Position numbers and translations under genes: made by a program. The notes beneath the pieces are model-generated. The model did no database searches. It saw nothing but the letters and a program-made list of their open reading frames with translations, and had not been told where the DNA came from. Positions 34,968 through 43,031 of a stretch of 59,596 nt of DNA are shown piece by piece. Numbering within the stretch: position 1 is the stretch's first letter; every line of letters starts with the position of its first letter. This DNA comes from CAYTIB01 sp964437725 (GTDB lineage: Bacteria > UBA8248 > JACPRG01 > G963555815), in NCBI GenBank assembly GCA_964437725.1, contig CAYTIB010000055.1, positions 1 through 59,596 of the forward strand, read 5' to 3'.

Positions 34968-35612
34968 ATGCGACGGAGTGCCGTTGCAATATTGTCCGTT
35001 GGGTTAATCGCAGGCTGCTCACTTTACAAAGCACTTCCGCTTCCAATCGACAAACTTTCAAGATCCCCATACCGGAAGGCCAACCAGTCGATCATTATCT
35101 TTGTCGAGCCCCTCGACATTCTTGAAGACACCCATGAGTACTTTCACGCAGACCTAATGAGCGATGGGATCCTCCCTTTCTATTTGCTTTTCCTCAACTC
35201 CGGTAGCAGCCCCATTCGCCTGGAACGGGATAACATTCTCCTCACCCTCAACGGTGAGGTTAGGCTAAAACCTCTACTTCCAAGACTTGTCGCCTACCAA
35301 ACATCCAGCTCTAAAATCGGAGCCCTGAAGCTAGGCACTATGGGCCTGGCTATGGCCTTCAGAACAGATTACGAACGTCGTCAAGATTTTTTAAAGAAAG
35401 CCCTTCCGAAAGTTATCGAAATTCCATCCGCTGAAGGAGTGGACGGCGTTATTTTCTTTCAGCTTGCTACCCCCCCCCAAAATGCGGTCGGAAGTCATCT
35501 TGAGTTCACTTTTCAAAATATTTCAACGGAAAAGTTCAGCAAAATCGAACTTGCAATTTGGGAACCTGCTACCCCATTGGCCAAGAAAAGCGCACCCACC
35601 CTTTCCTTCTAA
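34968..35612 (+). CDS. Predicted lipoprotein of unknown function
   Basis: 214 residues with a signal peptide and lipobox (VGLIAGC, Cys at 17). The mature part is soluble, with LPFYLLFLNSGSSPIRLERDNILLTLNG resembling a beta-sandwich domain in the middle (residues 65-95 or so). No recognised catalytic motif. GGAAGGGGA precedes the ATG. A run of nine C at 35470-35478 lies inside the frame (coding for TPPQ), a place where slippage would truncate the protein. It is flanked by genes on the other strand on both sides. I do not recognise the family. Confidence 0.7.
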   Translation: MRRSAVAILSVGLIAGCSLYKALPLPIDKLSRSPYRKANQSIIIFVEPLDILEDTHEYFHADLMSDGILPFYLLFLNSGSSPIRLERDNILLTLNGEVRLKPLLPRLVAYQTSSSKIGALKLGTMGLAMAFRTDYERRQDFLKKALPKVIEIPSAEGVDGVIFFQLATPPQNAVGSHLEFTFQNISTEKFSKIELAIWEPATPLAKKSAPTLSF

Positions 35613-35711
35613 AACCCGTCCGATCGAGTGGGCCCTCCTTTCATGGATTATGATCCACACAGCAAAGAGCTAGATGCGGTTTTCGTCCCGGGCCTTTATC
35701 AACTACCCTAC

Positions 35712-37073
35712 CTAATCGGTTGAGTAATAAGATTTTGTTCCACGGAATACCAATAAACTTAACCCCAAAAGACCCAACACATTGGGTATAAGCATAGCTC
35801 CATTCATCGTGTCGGCCAAGTTCCATACAAACCTGATTCCTGCTACATTGCTTCCGAATAACGCTCCGAAAAAAGTCAGGATACACCAAGCCCAACGGTA
35901 GGGAAGAGAAGCGCGATTACCAAAAATATAATCGGTGCATTGAAGACCATAGTAGGACCAGGCTAATAGTGTACTGTAAGCAAAAGCGACAGAACCGAAT
36001 GCAACTATCCACCCTCCAAATGGCCCCAAAACAGCCGCAAAGCCTTTGGCCGTAAGCGCCGTGCTCGTCAACCCTGTCGTCCATACGCCTGTCAAAACTA
36101 TAGCCAACGTCGTAATGGTATTTACTAAAAACGTATCAATAAAAACTCCCAACATGGCGATAGTCCCCTGCCTTGCTGGTTCCCGCGTTTTCGCCGCCCC
36201 GTGTGCGATGGAGGCGGTCCCCAGGCCAGCCTCGTTGGAAAAGATTCCTCGAGCTACTCCGTAGCGAATAGCCTGCGCAACCGCTGCACCGGCGAAACCA
36301 CCGGCTGCGGCCTGTCCATTAAAAGCACTATCGAATATCAGGGCAAAAGCAGCTGGTAGATCTGCAAAGCGGAGAAGGATTAAGACAATCCCCCCCACAA
36401 GATAGACAACGCACATAATTGGAACCAAGAACTGCGCTACATGGCCAATCCTTTTAACACCTCCAATGATAACCAAGTAGGTAAGCAAAGCAATCCCAAT
36501 TCCAGAAACAACCTCCGGAACACCCAACTGTGTTTTTAAGGCAAGCGCAGCAGAGTTCATCTGTACCATATTTCCAATCACTAGAGCAGTGATTGCGCCG
36601 AATAGGGCAAAAAGCCACGCTAGCCATTTGGCCTTGAGTCCGTATTCAAGAAAATACATGGGGCCACCAGCCAAAGATCCGTTCGGAAGGGTCTGACGGT
36701 ATTTGACACCTAGATAGGCTTCCGCGTATTTCGTTGCCATGCCCACTAAACCCGTTAGCCACATCCAAACTGGAGCACCCACTCCCCCCAAAGCAATGGC
36801 AGTCGCCACCCCAGCAATGTTGCCGTTTCCAACCGTTGCCGAAAGGGCAGTCATAAGAGCCTGAAAAGCTGTAATCTCTCCCGGGGATGAATCTTCTTCG
36901 TCCTTATGAGTCGCACTTCGAATAGTCAATCGGACAGCGTGGCCGAATCTTCGGAATTGTATGAAACCCGTGCCAACCGTAAACCAAAGTCCGGTGCCAA
37001 CCACGAGAATCATCATCCACGGTCCCCAGACGAAGGAGTTCACAGCCCCTACGATTTCAAACATGGTTTCCAT
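35712..37073 (-). CDS. Sodium:alanine/glycine symporter (AGCS family)
   Basis: Inner-membrane carrier taking up alanine or glycine with Na+. 453 residues with about eleven membrane helices. Family marks: TGFIQFRRFGHAVRL near 34, the STATVGNGNIAG-type segment (ALSATVGNGNIAGVATA) near 75, and RGIFSNEAGLGTASIAH near 270. GAGGAG sits seven bases before the ATG. A palindrome, AGTTTC-CC-GAAACT, lies about 83 bases upstream. It takes the place where accB-accC often follow efp in related genomes. Confidence 0.93.
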   Translation of the reverse strand: METMFEIVGAVNSFVWGPWMMILVVGTGLWFTVGTGFIQFRRFGHAVRLTIRSATHKDEEDSSPGEITAFQALMTALSATVGNGNIAGVATAIALGGVGAPVWMWLTGLVGMATKYAEAYLGVKYRQTLPNGSLAGGPMYFLEYGLKAKWLAWLFALFGAITALVIGNMVQMNSAALALKTQLGVPEVVSGIGIALLTYLVIIGGVKRIGHVAQFLVPIMCVVYLVGGIVLILLRFADLPAAFALIFDSAFNGQAAAGGFAGAAVAQAIRYGVARGIFSNEAGLGTASIAHGAAKTREPARQGTIAMLGVFIDTFLVNTITTLAIVLTGVWTTGLTSTALTAKGFAAVLGPFGGWIVAFGSVAFAYSTLLAWSYYGLQCTDYIFGNRASLPYRWAWCILTFFGALFGSNVAGIRFVWNLADTMNGAMLIPNVLGLLGLSLLVFRGTKSYYSTD

Positions 37074-37155
37074 GGGTTTCTCCTCTTAAGAAACGGACAT
37101 GATCATTAGTACAGATTCACCGCTTTGTTCTATTTTGTCGCATGACCACTGCGAA

Positions 37156-37169
37156 AGTTTCCCGAAACT
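37156..37169. promoter_or_regulatory. Palindrome upstream of the AGCS gene
   Basis: AGTTTC (37156-37161), CC, GAAACT (37164-37169): a perfect 6-2-6 inverted repeat about 83 bases upstream of the symporter start and just after the efp stop. Size and symmetry suit a dimeric repressor site. No regulator gene is adjacent. Confidence 0.3.
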
Positions 37170-37199
37170 GGAAAGTAGGCTGCGAGAGCAGGAAAAATA

Positions 37200-37766
37200 T
37201 CATTTTGAGCGTTCCACATACTCCCCCGTCCGAGTGTCAATCCTGATGTATTCCTCCTCTTCCACAAAGAGCGGTACCATAACCACGGTTCCAGTTTCTA
37301 GCTCTGCAGGTTTCGTCCCTCCAACAGCGGTGTCCCCTCGAACACCCGGATCGGTTTGAACAATCTTAAGGTTAACGAAATTGGGGACCTCGACACTGAT
37401 AGCTATGCCGTTGTGAAACAAAACCGTCATCTCTAAATTTTCCTGAAGCCACTTGACCGCATCCCCTAGTTGAGCCCGAGTCAGAAACTCTTGCTCGTAA
37501 GAAGAAGTATCCATGGAGCAAAAGCTGTCTCCATCTTTATAAAGGTACTGCATCTTCTTCTCTTCCAGATTAGGCGTTTCCACTTTGTCTCCAGAACGGA
37601 AGGTCTTGTCCTGGACCAACCCGGATTTAAGGCTTTTGATTCGGGTCTTCACAAATGCTGCCCCCTTTCCAGGTTTGACATGCTGGCAATCCTGTATGAC
37701 ATAAGGCTCGCCGTCCAACTCTATTTTGAAATTTGCCCTGAATTCTGTTGTCGAAACGGTTCCCAC
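37200..37766 (-). CDS. efp: Elongation factor P
   Basis: Relieves ribosome stalling at polyproline. 188 residues in three beta domains. The modified residue is a lysine, K34, in VKPGKGAAFVKTR, so a lysine-type modification (EpmA-like lysylation) or no modification is expected, not rhamnosylation. The C-terminal domain ends with GEYVERS as usual. The start is a GTG at 37766 with AAGGAGG about eleven bases upstream. It lies after pepP in the order aroB-aroQ-pepP-efp, which is conserved in deltaproteobacteria. No epmA or epmB is in the window. Confidence 0.96.
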   Translation of the reverse strand: MGTVSTTEFRANFKIELDGEPYVIQDCQHVKPGKGAAFVKTRIKSLKSGLVQDKTFRSGDKVETPNLEEKKMQYLYKDGDSFCSMDTSSYEQEFLTRAQLGDAVKWLQENLEMTVLFHNGIAISVEVPNFVNLKIVQTDPGVRGDTAVGGTKPAELETGTVVMVPLFVEEEEYIRIDTRTGEYVERSK

Positions 37767-37810
37767 GCTTCTTTTCGCCTCCTTAGATTACTTGTGTAAT
37801 CATCATATCG

Positions 37811-38881
37811 TTATCCTAAACTAGTCCATCTCTTGGAAATTTCAGTAGTCAAAACCTCAACTCCATCCTCTGTCACCCTCACCATATCTTCAATCCGAAC
37901 ACCTCCTAGATCTGGAATATAGATACCGGGCTCTATGGTGAAAACCATTCCTGGAAGTAGCTCTTTTTCCTTTCCTTTAGCAATCTGGAGATTTTCATGA
38001 ATCTCCATTCCAACACCGTGGCCTGTCCCATGCCCAAATCGATCTCCGTATCCCGCCTCTTCAATGATCCTTCTGACCACTTTGTCCACTTCCCCCGCTT
38101 TGACTCCCGGACGAACTGATTTTATGCCCGCTTGGTTGGCTTGCAACACCGTATCATAAATAATCCTTAACTCTTCCTTGGCCTCACCAATTGCAACAGT
38201 TCGAGTTAAATCGGAAAAGTAGCCGCCCACGCATGCACCAAAGTCGAAAGTCACCAAGTCCCCCCGACGGATTTTCCGTTCTGAAGCAACTCCGTGGGGG
38301 TATGCGCCTCTAGGCCCGGAAGCAACAATAAATTCAAAGGGTGCAATCTCCGAGCCAGAACGCTTTAGCCGAAATTCGAGATCGATAGCTATTTCCCGCT
38401 CAGTGATTCCCTCCAAAGGAGCAGTTAGCGTTTCTTCCCAAGCTTTCGCCGTCAGGGCCACTGCTTTTCGAATGAAACCCATCTCTTCATCATCTTTTTG
38501 GTTACGGAGATCTTCTAAGACATTTTGTGTAGGCTCAAGCGCGACGCCTTTAAGATTCTCCCGTAACCGCTCATAGGAACCATAAAAAATGTCGTTGGCC
38601 TCGAAGTGAAGCCGAGAAATCCTACAAGAATTGACCAACTCTTTGAGGGCTTCCACTTGGCGAGTATAGATCTTCCGCTCCATACCGGTCACTTGTTCTT
38701 CCGACTGTGTGAGATATCGAAAATCGGTCAAGAACACCGCATGGCTCGGAGTAACCAAAACATTACCCGCAGTTCCCTTAAAGCCCGAGAGATACCTCAC
38801 ATTTTCTCTTGAAGATACAAGAAAACCATCTTCAGGCTTTAAAGTTTCCTGTAGGGCATTCACTCTTCTATCGCGATCCAC
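37811..38881 (-). CDS. pepP: Xaa-Pro aminopeptidase (M24B)
   Basis: Metallopeptidase that removes the N-terminal residue before proline. 356 residues: an N-terminal creatinase-like domain (to about 125) and the pita-bread catalytic domain. The metal ligands are visible: FDFGACVGGYFSDLTRT (two Asp) near 213, GTGHGVGMEIHE (His) near 282, TIEPGIY (Glu) near 313 and GGVRIEDM (Glu) near 325. Start is a GTG at 38881. It lies between aroQ and efp. Could equally be named pepQ; dipeptidase and aminopeptidase activity cannot be separated by eye. Confidence 0.9.
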   Translation of the reverse strand: MDRDRRVNALQETLKPEDGFLVSSRENVRYLSGFKGTAGNVLVTPSHAVFLTDFRYLTQSEEQVTGMERKIYTRQVEALKELVNSCRISRLHFEANDIFYGSYERLRENLKGVALEPTQNVLEDLRNQKDDEEMGFIRKAVALTAKAWEETLTAPLEGITEREIAIDLEFRLKRSGSEIAPFEFIVASGPRGAYPHGVASERKIRRGDLVTFDFGACVGGYFSDLTRTVAIGEAKEELRIIYDTVLQANQAGIKSVRPGVKAGEVDKVVRRIIEEAGYGDRFGHGTGHGVGMEIHENLQIAKGKEKELLPGMVFTIEPGIYIPDLGGVRIEDMVRVTEDGVEVLTTEISKRWTSLG

Positions 38882-38968
38882 CTCTGAAAGAATCCCCTAA
38901 GAAATTTTGGTTCCACAAGAATATGCGTTCACGCCGCCATGGAGTGACCGTCGCAGGGCACAACATCG

Positions 38969-39412
38969 TTAATCTTCCACTTCTAGCAAGTCTAGCGCGG
39001 CTTTTAAAGCCAATTCATAACTTTTTGGCCCTAAACCTGTAATGGAGCCAACCGCAATCGGTGCAATTAAAGAGCGATGACGGAATTCCTCTCTTGCAGC
39101 GATGTTGGAAAGATGCACTTCTATAACGGGGATACCGACGGATCCGAACGCATCACGCAGTGCAACACTCACGTGGGTCAAACCCCCTGGATTAATGATG
39201 ATGAAATCGACATCCTCGCGTGCTCCGTGAATGCGATCGATCAAGGCACCCTCATGATTACTTTGAAACGTCTCGAGATCTATTCCACGAGCAGAGGCCT
39301 GATCCTTCAACCGAACGTCGATTTCTTGCAAAGTCTGCCGACCATAAACCTCCGGTTGACGAATACCGAGAAGGTTTAAATTAGGTCCGTGGATAACCAG
39401 TATCTTGGTCAC
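38969..39412 (-). CDS. aroQ: 3-dehydroquinate dehydratase, type II
   Basis: Third step of the shikimate pathway. 147 residues, the normal size for the dodecameric type II enzyme. ILVIHGPNLNLLGIRQPEVYG at the N-terminus carries the catalytic Tyr, QSNHEGALID near 50 and PGGLTHVSVALRDA near 76 follow, and EVHLSN near 98 holds the His. GTG start at 39412 with GGAAGG upstream. Directly downstream of aroB, so two consecutive shikimate steps are co-transcribed. Confidence 0.96.
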   Translation of the reverse strand: MTKILVIHGPNLNLLGIRQPEVYGRQTLQEIDVRLKDQASARGIDLETFQSNHEGALIDRIHGAREDVDFIIINPGGLTHVSVALRDAFGSVGIPVIEVHLSNIAAREEFRHRSLIAPIAVGSITGLGPKSYELALKAALDLLEVED

Positions 39413-39497
39413 ATTAAACCTTCCATTCTCCGGGGAGTTCGCCCCCGGTGCCCAGTTTGGATCCTGCCACAGAATTTAGGAAAGGGATCTCGCGCCG

Positions 39498-40574
39498 TCA
39501 ACCTTGGACTGTTTCAAAGATTGCATCCTCCGAAACATCATCATATATCCCAACATCGCCAATCCTTCTCATGAGCACAAATCGAAGTTTGCCCCCTCGC
39601 ACTTTTTTATCGTGAATCATTGCTTCCAAAAGCCGCGTTCGGTTGATCCGGGGAACATCTATCGGCAATCCGATTCGCCTGAGGAGATCCGCCAATCGAT
39701 CTGAGTCTTCCTGTCGACAAAGACCTTGGTGTACCGAAAGACGAGCCGCCCAAGCCATGCCTATTCCAATTGCCTCTCCATGGGTATACCGACGATACCG
39801 AGTTAATGTCTCCAAAGCATGACCTAACGTATGACCAAAATTAAGTATGGCTCGCGGTCCCGCTTCTCGCTCATCCGCCTCAACAACCGCGGTTTTAATT
39901 CGGCACGACATTAGCACAGCATCCTGAAGATCCCTCGGCTGAAATTTTCTGAGCCTCTCTAGGCGACTCTCCAGAAAATGGAAAAAAGCCTCCTCCGCAA
40001 TCACCCCGTATTTCACTATCTCCGCCATACCCGATTTCCACTCGCGATCGGGGAGTGTGCTCAAAACAGATGGATCAACAACAACAAGATCCGGTTGGCA
40101 GAATGCACCCACCAGGTTCTTACCTTCCGGAAGATTGACACCCGTCTTACCACCTACACTGCTATCGACCTGGGCGATAAGACTTGTTGGTATCTGCACT
40201 GTGACAATCCCTCTCAGGTAAGTCGCCCCCAAAAATCCGCCGAGATCTCCTACTACACCCCCCCCTAGGGCAACTACGCAGTCGCCTCGGTCCATTTCAG
40301 CTTGAGCCATCGCACGGTAAGCCCTTCCACACCAAACCAGGCTCTTGGATGTTTCGGCATCGGGGATCTCAAACCAATTGGAGCGGATACCAGCAACTGC
40401 TAAGCTCTTTCTCAGGCGTGTTCCATACAATCTGCCAACCACTGGATTTGTTACCACCATGACTTTCCCCGTCAAACCATTTTTTTTCATCAAAGGGCCG
40501 ACCTGATCCAAGGCTTTCGGGCCAACCCAGATGGGGTGCTGGGATTCCCCCAACGTTAATGTGATCATTTTCAT
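39498..40574 (-). CDS. aroB: 3-dehydroquinate synthase
   Basis: NAD- and metal-dependent enzyme making 3-dehydroquinate from DAHP. 358 residues. Motifs: VVALGGGVVGDLGGFLGATYLRG (dinucleotide-binding, around 97), VDSSVGGKTGVNLPEGKN near 135, and FGHTLGHALE near 243 with the metal-binding His. The coding strand has a run of eight G in the GGG motif. It lies between pilM and aroQ; related genomes usually have pilNOPQ between pilM and the aro genes. Confidence 0.96.
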   Translation of the reverse strand: MKMITLTLGESQHPIWVGPKALDQVGPLMKKNGLTGKVMVVTNPVVGRLYGTRLRKSLAVAGIRSNWFEIPDAETSKSLVWCGRAYRAMAQAEMDRGDCVVALGGGVVGDLGGFLGATYLRGIVTVQIPTSLIAQVDSSVGGKTGVNLPEGKNLVGAFCQPDLVVVDPSVLSTLPDREWKSGMAEIVKYGVIAEEAFFHFLESRLERLRKFQPRDLQDAVLMSCRIKTAVVEADEREAGPRAILNFGHTLGHALETLTRYRRYTHGEAIGIGMAWAARLSVHQGLCRQEDSDRLADLLRRIGLPIDVPRINRTRLLEAMIHDKKVRGGKLRFVLMRRIGDVGIYDDVSEDAIFETVQG

Positions 40575-40696
40575 GTTCGTTCACTCAAAGTTAAGTAAGG
40601 ACGGGAAAAAACGTTCTTAGGGTCCACGACACTGTCGAAATACAGTTGAGATCGCCAGAAAAATGCAATAAATTCGGTGCTCTTAACCCATAAAAT

Positions 40697-41767
40697 TCAC
40701 CGATCATATGGACGGATGGCCAACCCCATGGCTACTGTCAAAACAGGAGCCATTGAGGTTACGAAATCTGGGTCAAATTCTCTATCGCTGAAGCCGACGT
40801 GAGAAAAAGGGTTGGCAACCTCAACTGGGATCTTTAATTCCCTCTCCAAGTCCGCCTTAAGTCCGACAAGTAAACTACCTCCACCGTTTAGGACGATAGC
40901 TCGAATCGGAAAATCCGGCCACTCTAAATTATAATGTGACAAACATCGCCGGAAATTCGCAATCAAACGTTTCGTTATGGAATCAATGCACCCTTGTAGG
41001 GCGCCTAAAGGATAGTCCGGATTATTTCCTAACTTTGCTTCCTCAGCCTGTTGGTACCCCAAGGAAAAGGCTTCCTGAATGGCTCGAGTATAATCCATCC
41101 CCCCTAGGTTAAATGATTGAGTGAAAAGAGAAAATTCCCCTCTCACTGCATGGGCATAGGTAATTTGGGACCCGATGTCTAAGAGAAGCACGCTCTCACC
41201 CTCCTCCCTAGCACCGCTCACTTCATAGCAGTTTTCCAAGGCAAGAGGAATATAATCCATAATGACGGGGTTTAGGTCAGCCTGCTCCAAAACTCCACGT
41301 AATTGTTCGATATAACTCTTGCGGGCACCTGCTAAAAGAACATTCAACCAACGCTGGCCACCTTCCTCTGTTGCCCATTGGACAAGATAATCCAAGTTAG
41401 CTTCCTCAGGAGGAAAAGGGAGGTATTGCTCTCCTTCCCACACTATCAGAGCTTCCATCTCTTCAGCGTCGACCTCTGGTACCCAAACGTTTCGGATGGC
41501 AACATTGGAACCTGATAAAGACACCGCCACATCTTTTTTCCCGACTTCTTCCTGTCGGAACAATTCTCGAATTGTTCCGATGAGGGCAACTTCATCTAGA
41601 ATCTCACCAGCACGCATAGCTCCTTCTTTCAAGCATGAAAGGCCTAGGTGAGCGAGTGAAAAACCAGAACTACCCGGTCGAAGATGGACCAGTTTAACCG
41701 CATGATCCCCAATATCTAAACCGACCAGAAAATCCATGTCTTCTGTCATTCCTACCCCTGGATTCAT
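40697..41767 (-). CDS. pilM: Type IV pilus assembly ATPase-like protein PilM
   Basis: Actin/FtsA-fold cytoplasmic protein that docks PilN at the inner membrane in type IV pilus and type II secretion-like machines. 356 residues: FLVGLDIGDHAVKLVHL (phosphate-1 motif) near residue 12, VLLLDIGSQITYAHAV near 193 and AIVLNGGGSLLVGLK (adenosine motif) near 288. The ATG at 41767 has a crowded AGGA two bases away, and the ATG at 41749 is an alternative start. None of pilN, pilO, pilP or pilQ is next to it: aroB follows directly and a site-2 protease lies upstream. It is thus an orphan in the window. Confidence 0.87.
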   Translation of the reverse strand: MNPGVGMTEDMDFLVGLDIGDHAVKLVHLRPGSSGFSLAHLGLSCLKEGAMRAGEILDEVALIGTIRELFRQEEVGKKDVAVSLSGSNVAIRNVWVPEVDAEEMEALIVWEGEQYLPFPPEEANLDYLVQWATEEGGQRWLNVLLAGARKSYIEQLRGVLEQADLNPVIMDYIPLALENCYEVSGAREEGESVLLLDIGSQITYAHAVRGEFSLFTQSFNLGGMDYTRAIQEAFSLGYQQAEEAKLGNNPDYPLGALQGCIDSITKRLIANFRRCLSHYNLEWPDFPIRAIVLNGGGSLLVGLKADLERELKIPVEVANPFSHVGFSDREFDPDFVTSMAPVLTVAMGLAIRPYDR

Positions 41768-41894
41768 GGTCCTAATACCGATATTTCTTCGACAAGCATT
41801 CCACGATGGATCGGTTTCGCACTCATCGAATCACGTCCTGAAGTAAACCGTCAAGCTATTTTCACGGAACCGGATATAGTCCATCCGATCGCTT

Positions 41895-42779
41895 TCAGAA
41901 TACTCGGAAAGGCTCCGGCGTGAAGCTCAACACCAGCACCACAGCGCAGAGAAGGCAAATCAGTTTGCGCATTCTACCCAAGGGGATCATGTCATCTAGT
42001 GTTGGGGGATGTATAAAACCAACGGCAAACGGGAATACGCACCAAACGATCCAGCCAATCCAGAAAAACGCCAGAAACAACAAGACAGCTAAAGTTATCA
42101 AGGCAATTGGCCCATGTCGACGGCCAAGGAGGGCATAGGCAATATGTCCACCATCAAGCTGCCCTATAGGTAGAAGATTCAAAGCTGTAATAAATAATCC
42201 CAACCAACCTCCTAATGCAATGGGGTGTAGGACAATCGAGTAGTCGTCTGCCGAAATTCCCAAAATCCACTCCAACAAAAATGAAAATAACAAAGGCTCG
42301 CCCAAAATAATACCTTCAGAAACCTTCCCCATGGGCATAACATTCGACAAGTGGATTCCGACAATCAGTGCTGGGATAGCAATAACGAAACCCGCTAGCG
42401 GTCCAGCCACACCGATGTCCAGTAGAACCCGACGATTGGGCATTGGAGATCGAAGACGAATAAAAGCACCTAAAGTTCCTAAGCCAATCGGTATAGGTAT
42501 AAAGTAAGGAAAAGAGACCCGCATAAACCAACGCCGTGCCATGTAGTAATGGCCTAATTCGTGGACACCAAGAATGAGAAGAAGAGTTGCCGAAAAAGCA
42601 ATACCGTTACCCAAATTGAAGGGTTTTGCGTATGGGATAGAGCCGATTCCCGAACCACCAACACCAACCGTTGTGATCACAGTTACCAAAAACAGGAAAA
42701 TATGCAACCACAGCCTGGAGGCTTTTTGAGGTTGAGTTGGTATCGACAGGTCTTCACTGAAATGCGTTCTTGTTTTCAA
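41895..42779 (-). CDS. Site-2 protease-like M50 metallopeptidase
   Basis: Intramembrane zinc protease of 294 residues with about seven hydrophobic segments. The zinc motif HELGHY is near residue 74 and the third ligand motif LLPIGQLDGGH near 203; both are complete. There is no PDZ domain, so it is not RseP-like but belongs to the short cytosolic-tail-free group of M50 proteases. Such proteases usually cleave membrane-bound regulators; the substrate is unknown. Starts at a TTG. It is divergent from the LppC-like gene. Confidence 0.85.
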   Translation of the reverse strand: MKTRTHFSEDLSIPTQPQKASRLWLHIFLFLVTVITTVGVGGSGIGSIPYAKPFNLGNGIAFSATLLLILGVHELGHYYMARRWFMRVSFPYFIPIPIGLGTLGAFIRLRSPMPNRRVLLDIGVAGPLAGFVIAIPALIVGIHLSNVMPMGKVSEGIILGEPLLFSFLLEWILGISADDYSIVLHPIALGGWLGLFITALNLLPIGQLDGGHIAYALLGRRHGPIALITLAVLLFLAFFWIGWIVWCVFPFAVGFIHPPTLDDMIPLGRMRKLICLLCAVVLVLSFTPEPFRVF

Positions 42780-42965
42780 ATGCTCTAGTCCTTTTTGCTT
42801 TGCAAGCTTCGCGTCCCTAGAACGAACCCATTAGTATCGACGTAGATAATTTATAAGGTGTATGGAACCCAAACAACCCACTTATTCCAAAAATTTTTCG
42901 GGTAATTATTATTCTTATGACGGAAACAATTCTTTATTTTCGTCATCGGGTCCATAGTAGTCGAT

Positions 42966-42994
42966 TTGACAGACTCCTAAAGGATTTCTAATAT
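42966..42994 (+). promoter_or_regulatory. Strong sigma70-type promoter for the LppC-like gene
   Basis: TTGACA (42966-42971), 17-base spacer, TAATAT (42989-42994). The -35 is perfect and the -10 matches five of six positions, the best promoter seen in the window. The likely transcript start near 43001 gives a leader of only about 30 bases to the ATG at 43032. Confidence 0.6.
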
Positions 42995-43031
42995 TTCAAG
43001 GAGTTGTACAATTCCTCTCCTGTCAGCCAAA

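Noticed and set aside
37074..37199. Glycine riboswitch upstream of the AGCS carrier
   Set aside because: The conserved aptamer elements (GGAGAG and the ACCGA-type core) were not found; only short palindromes are present.
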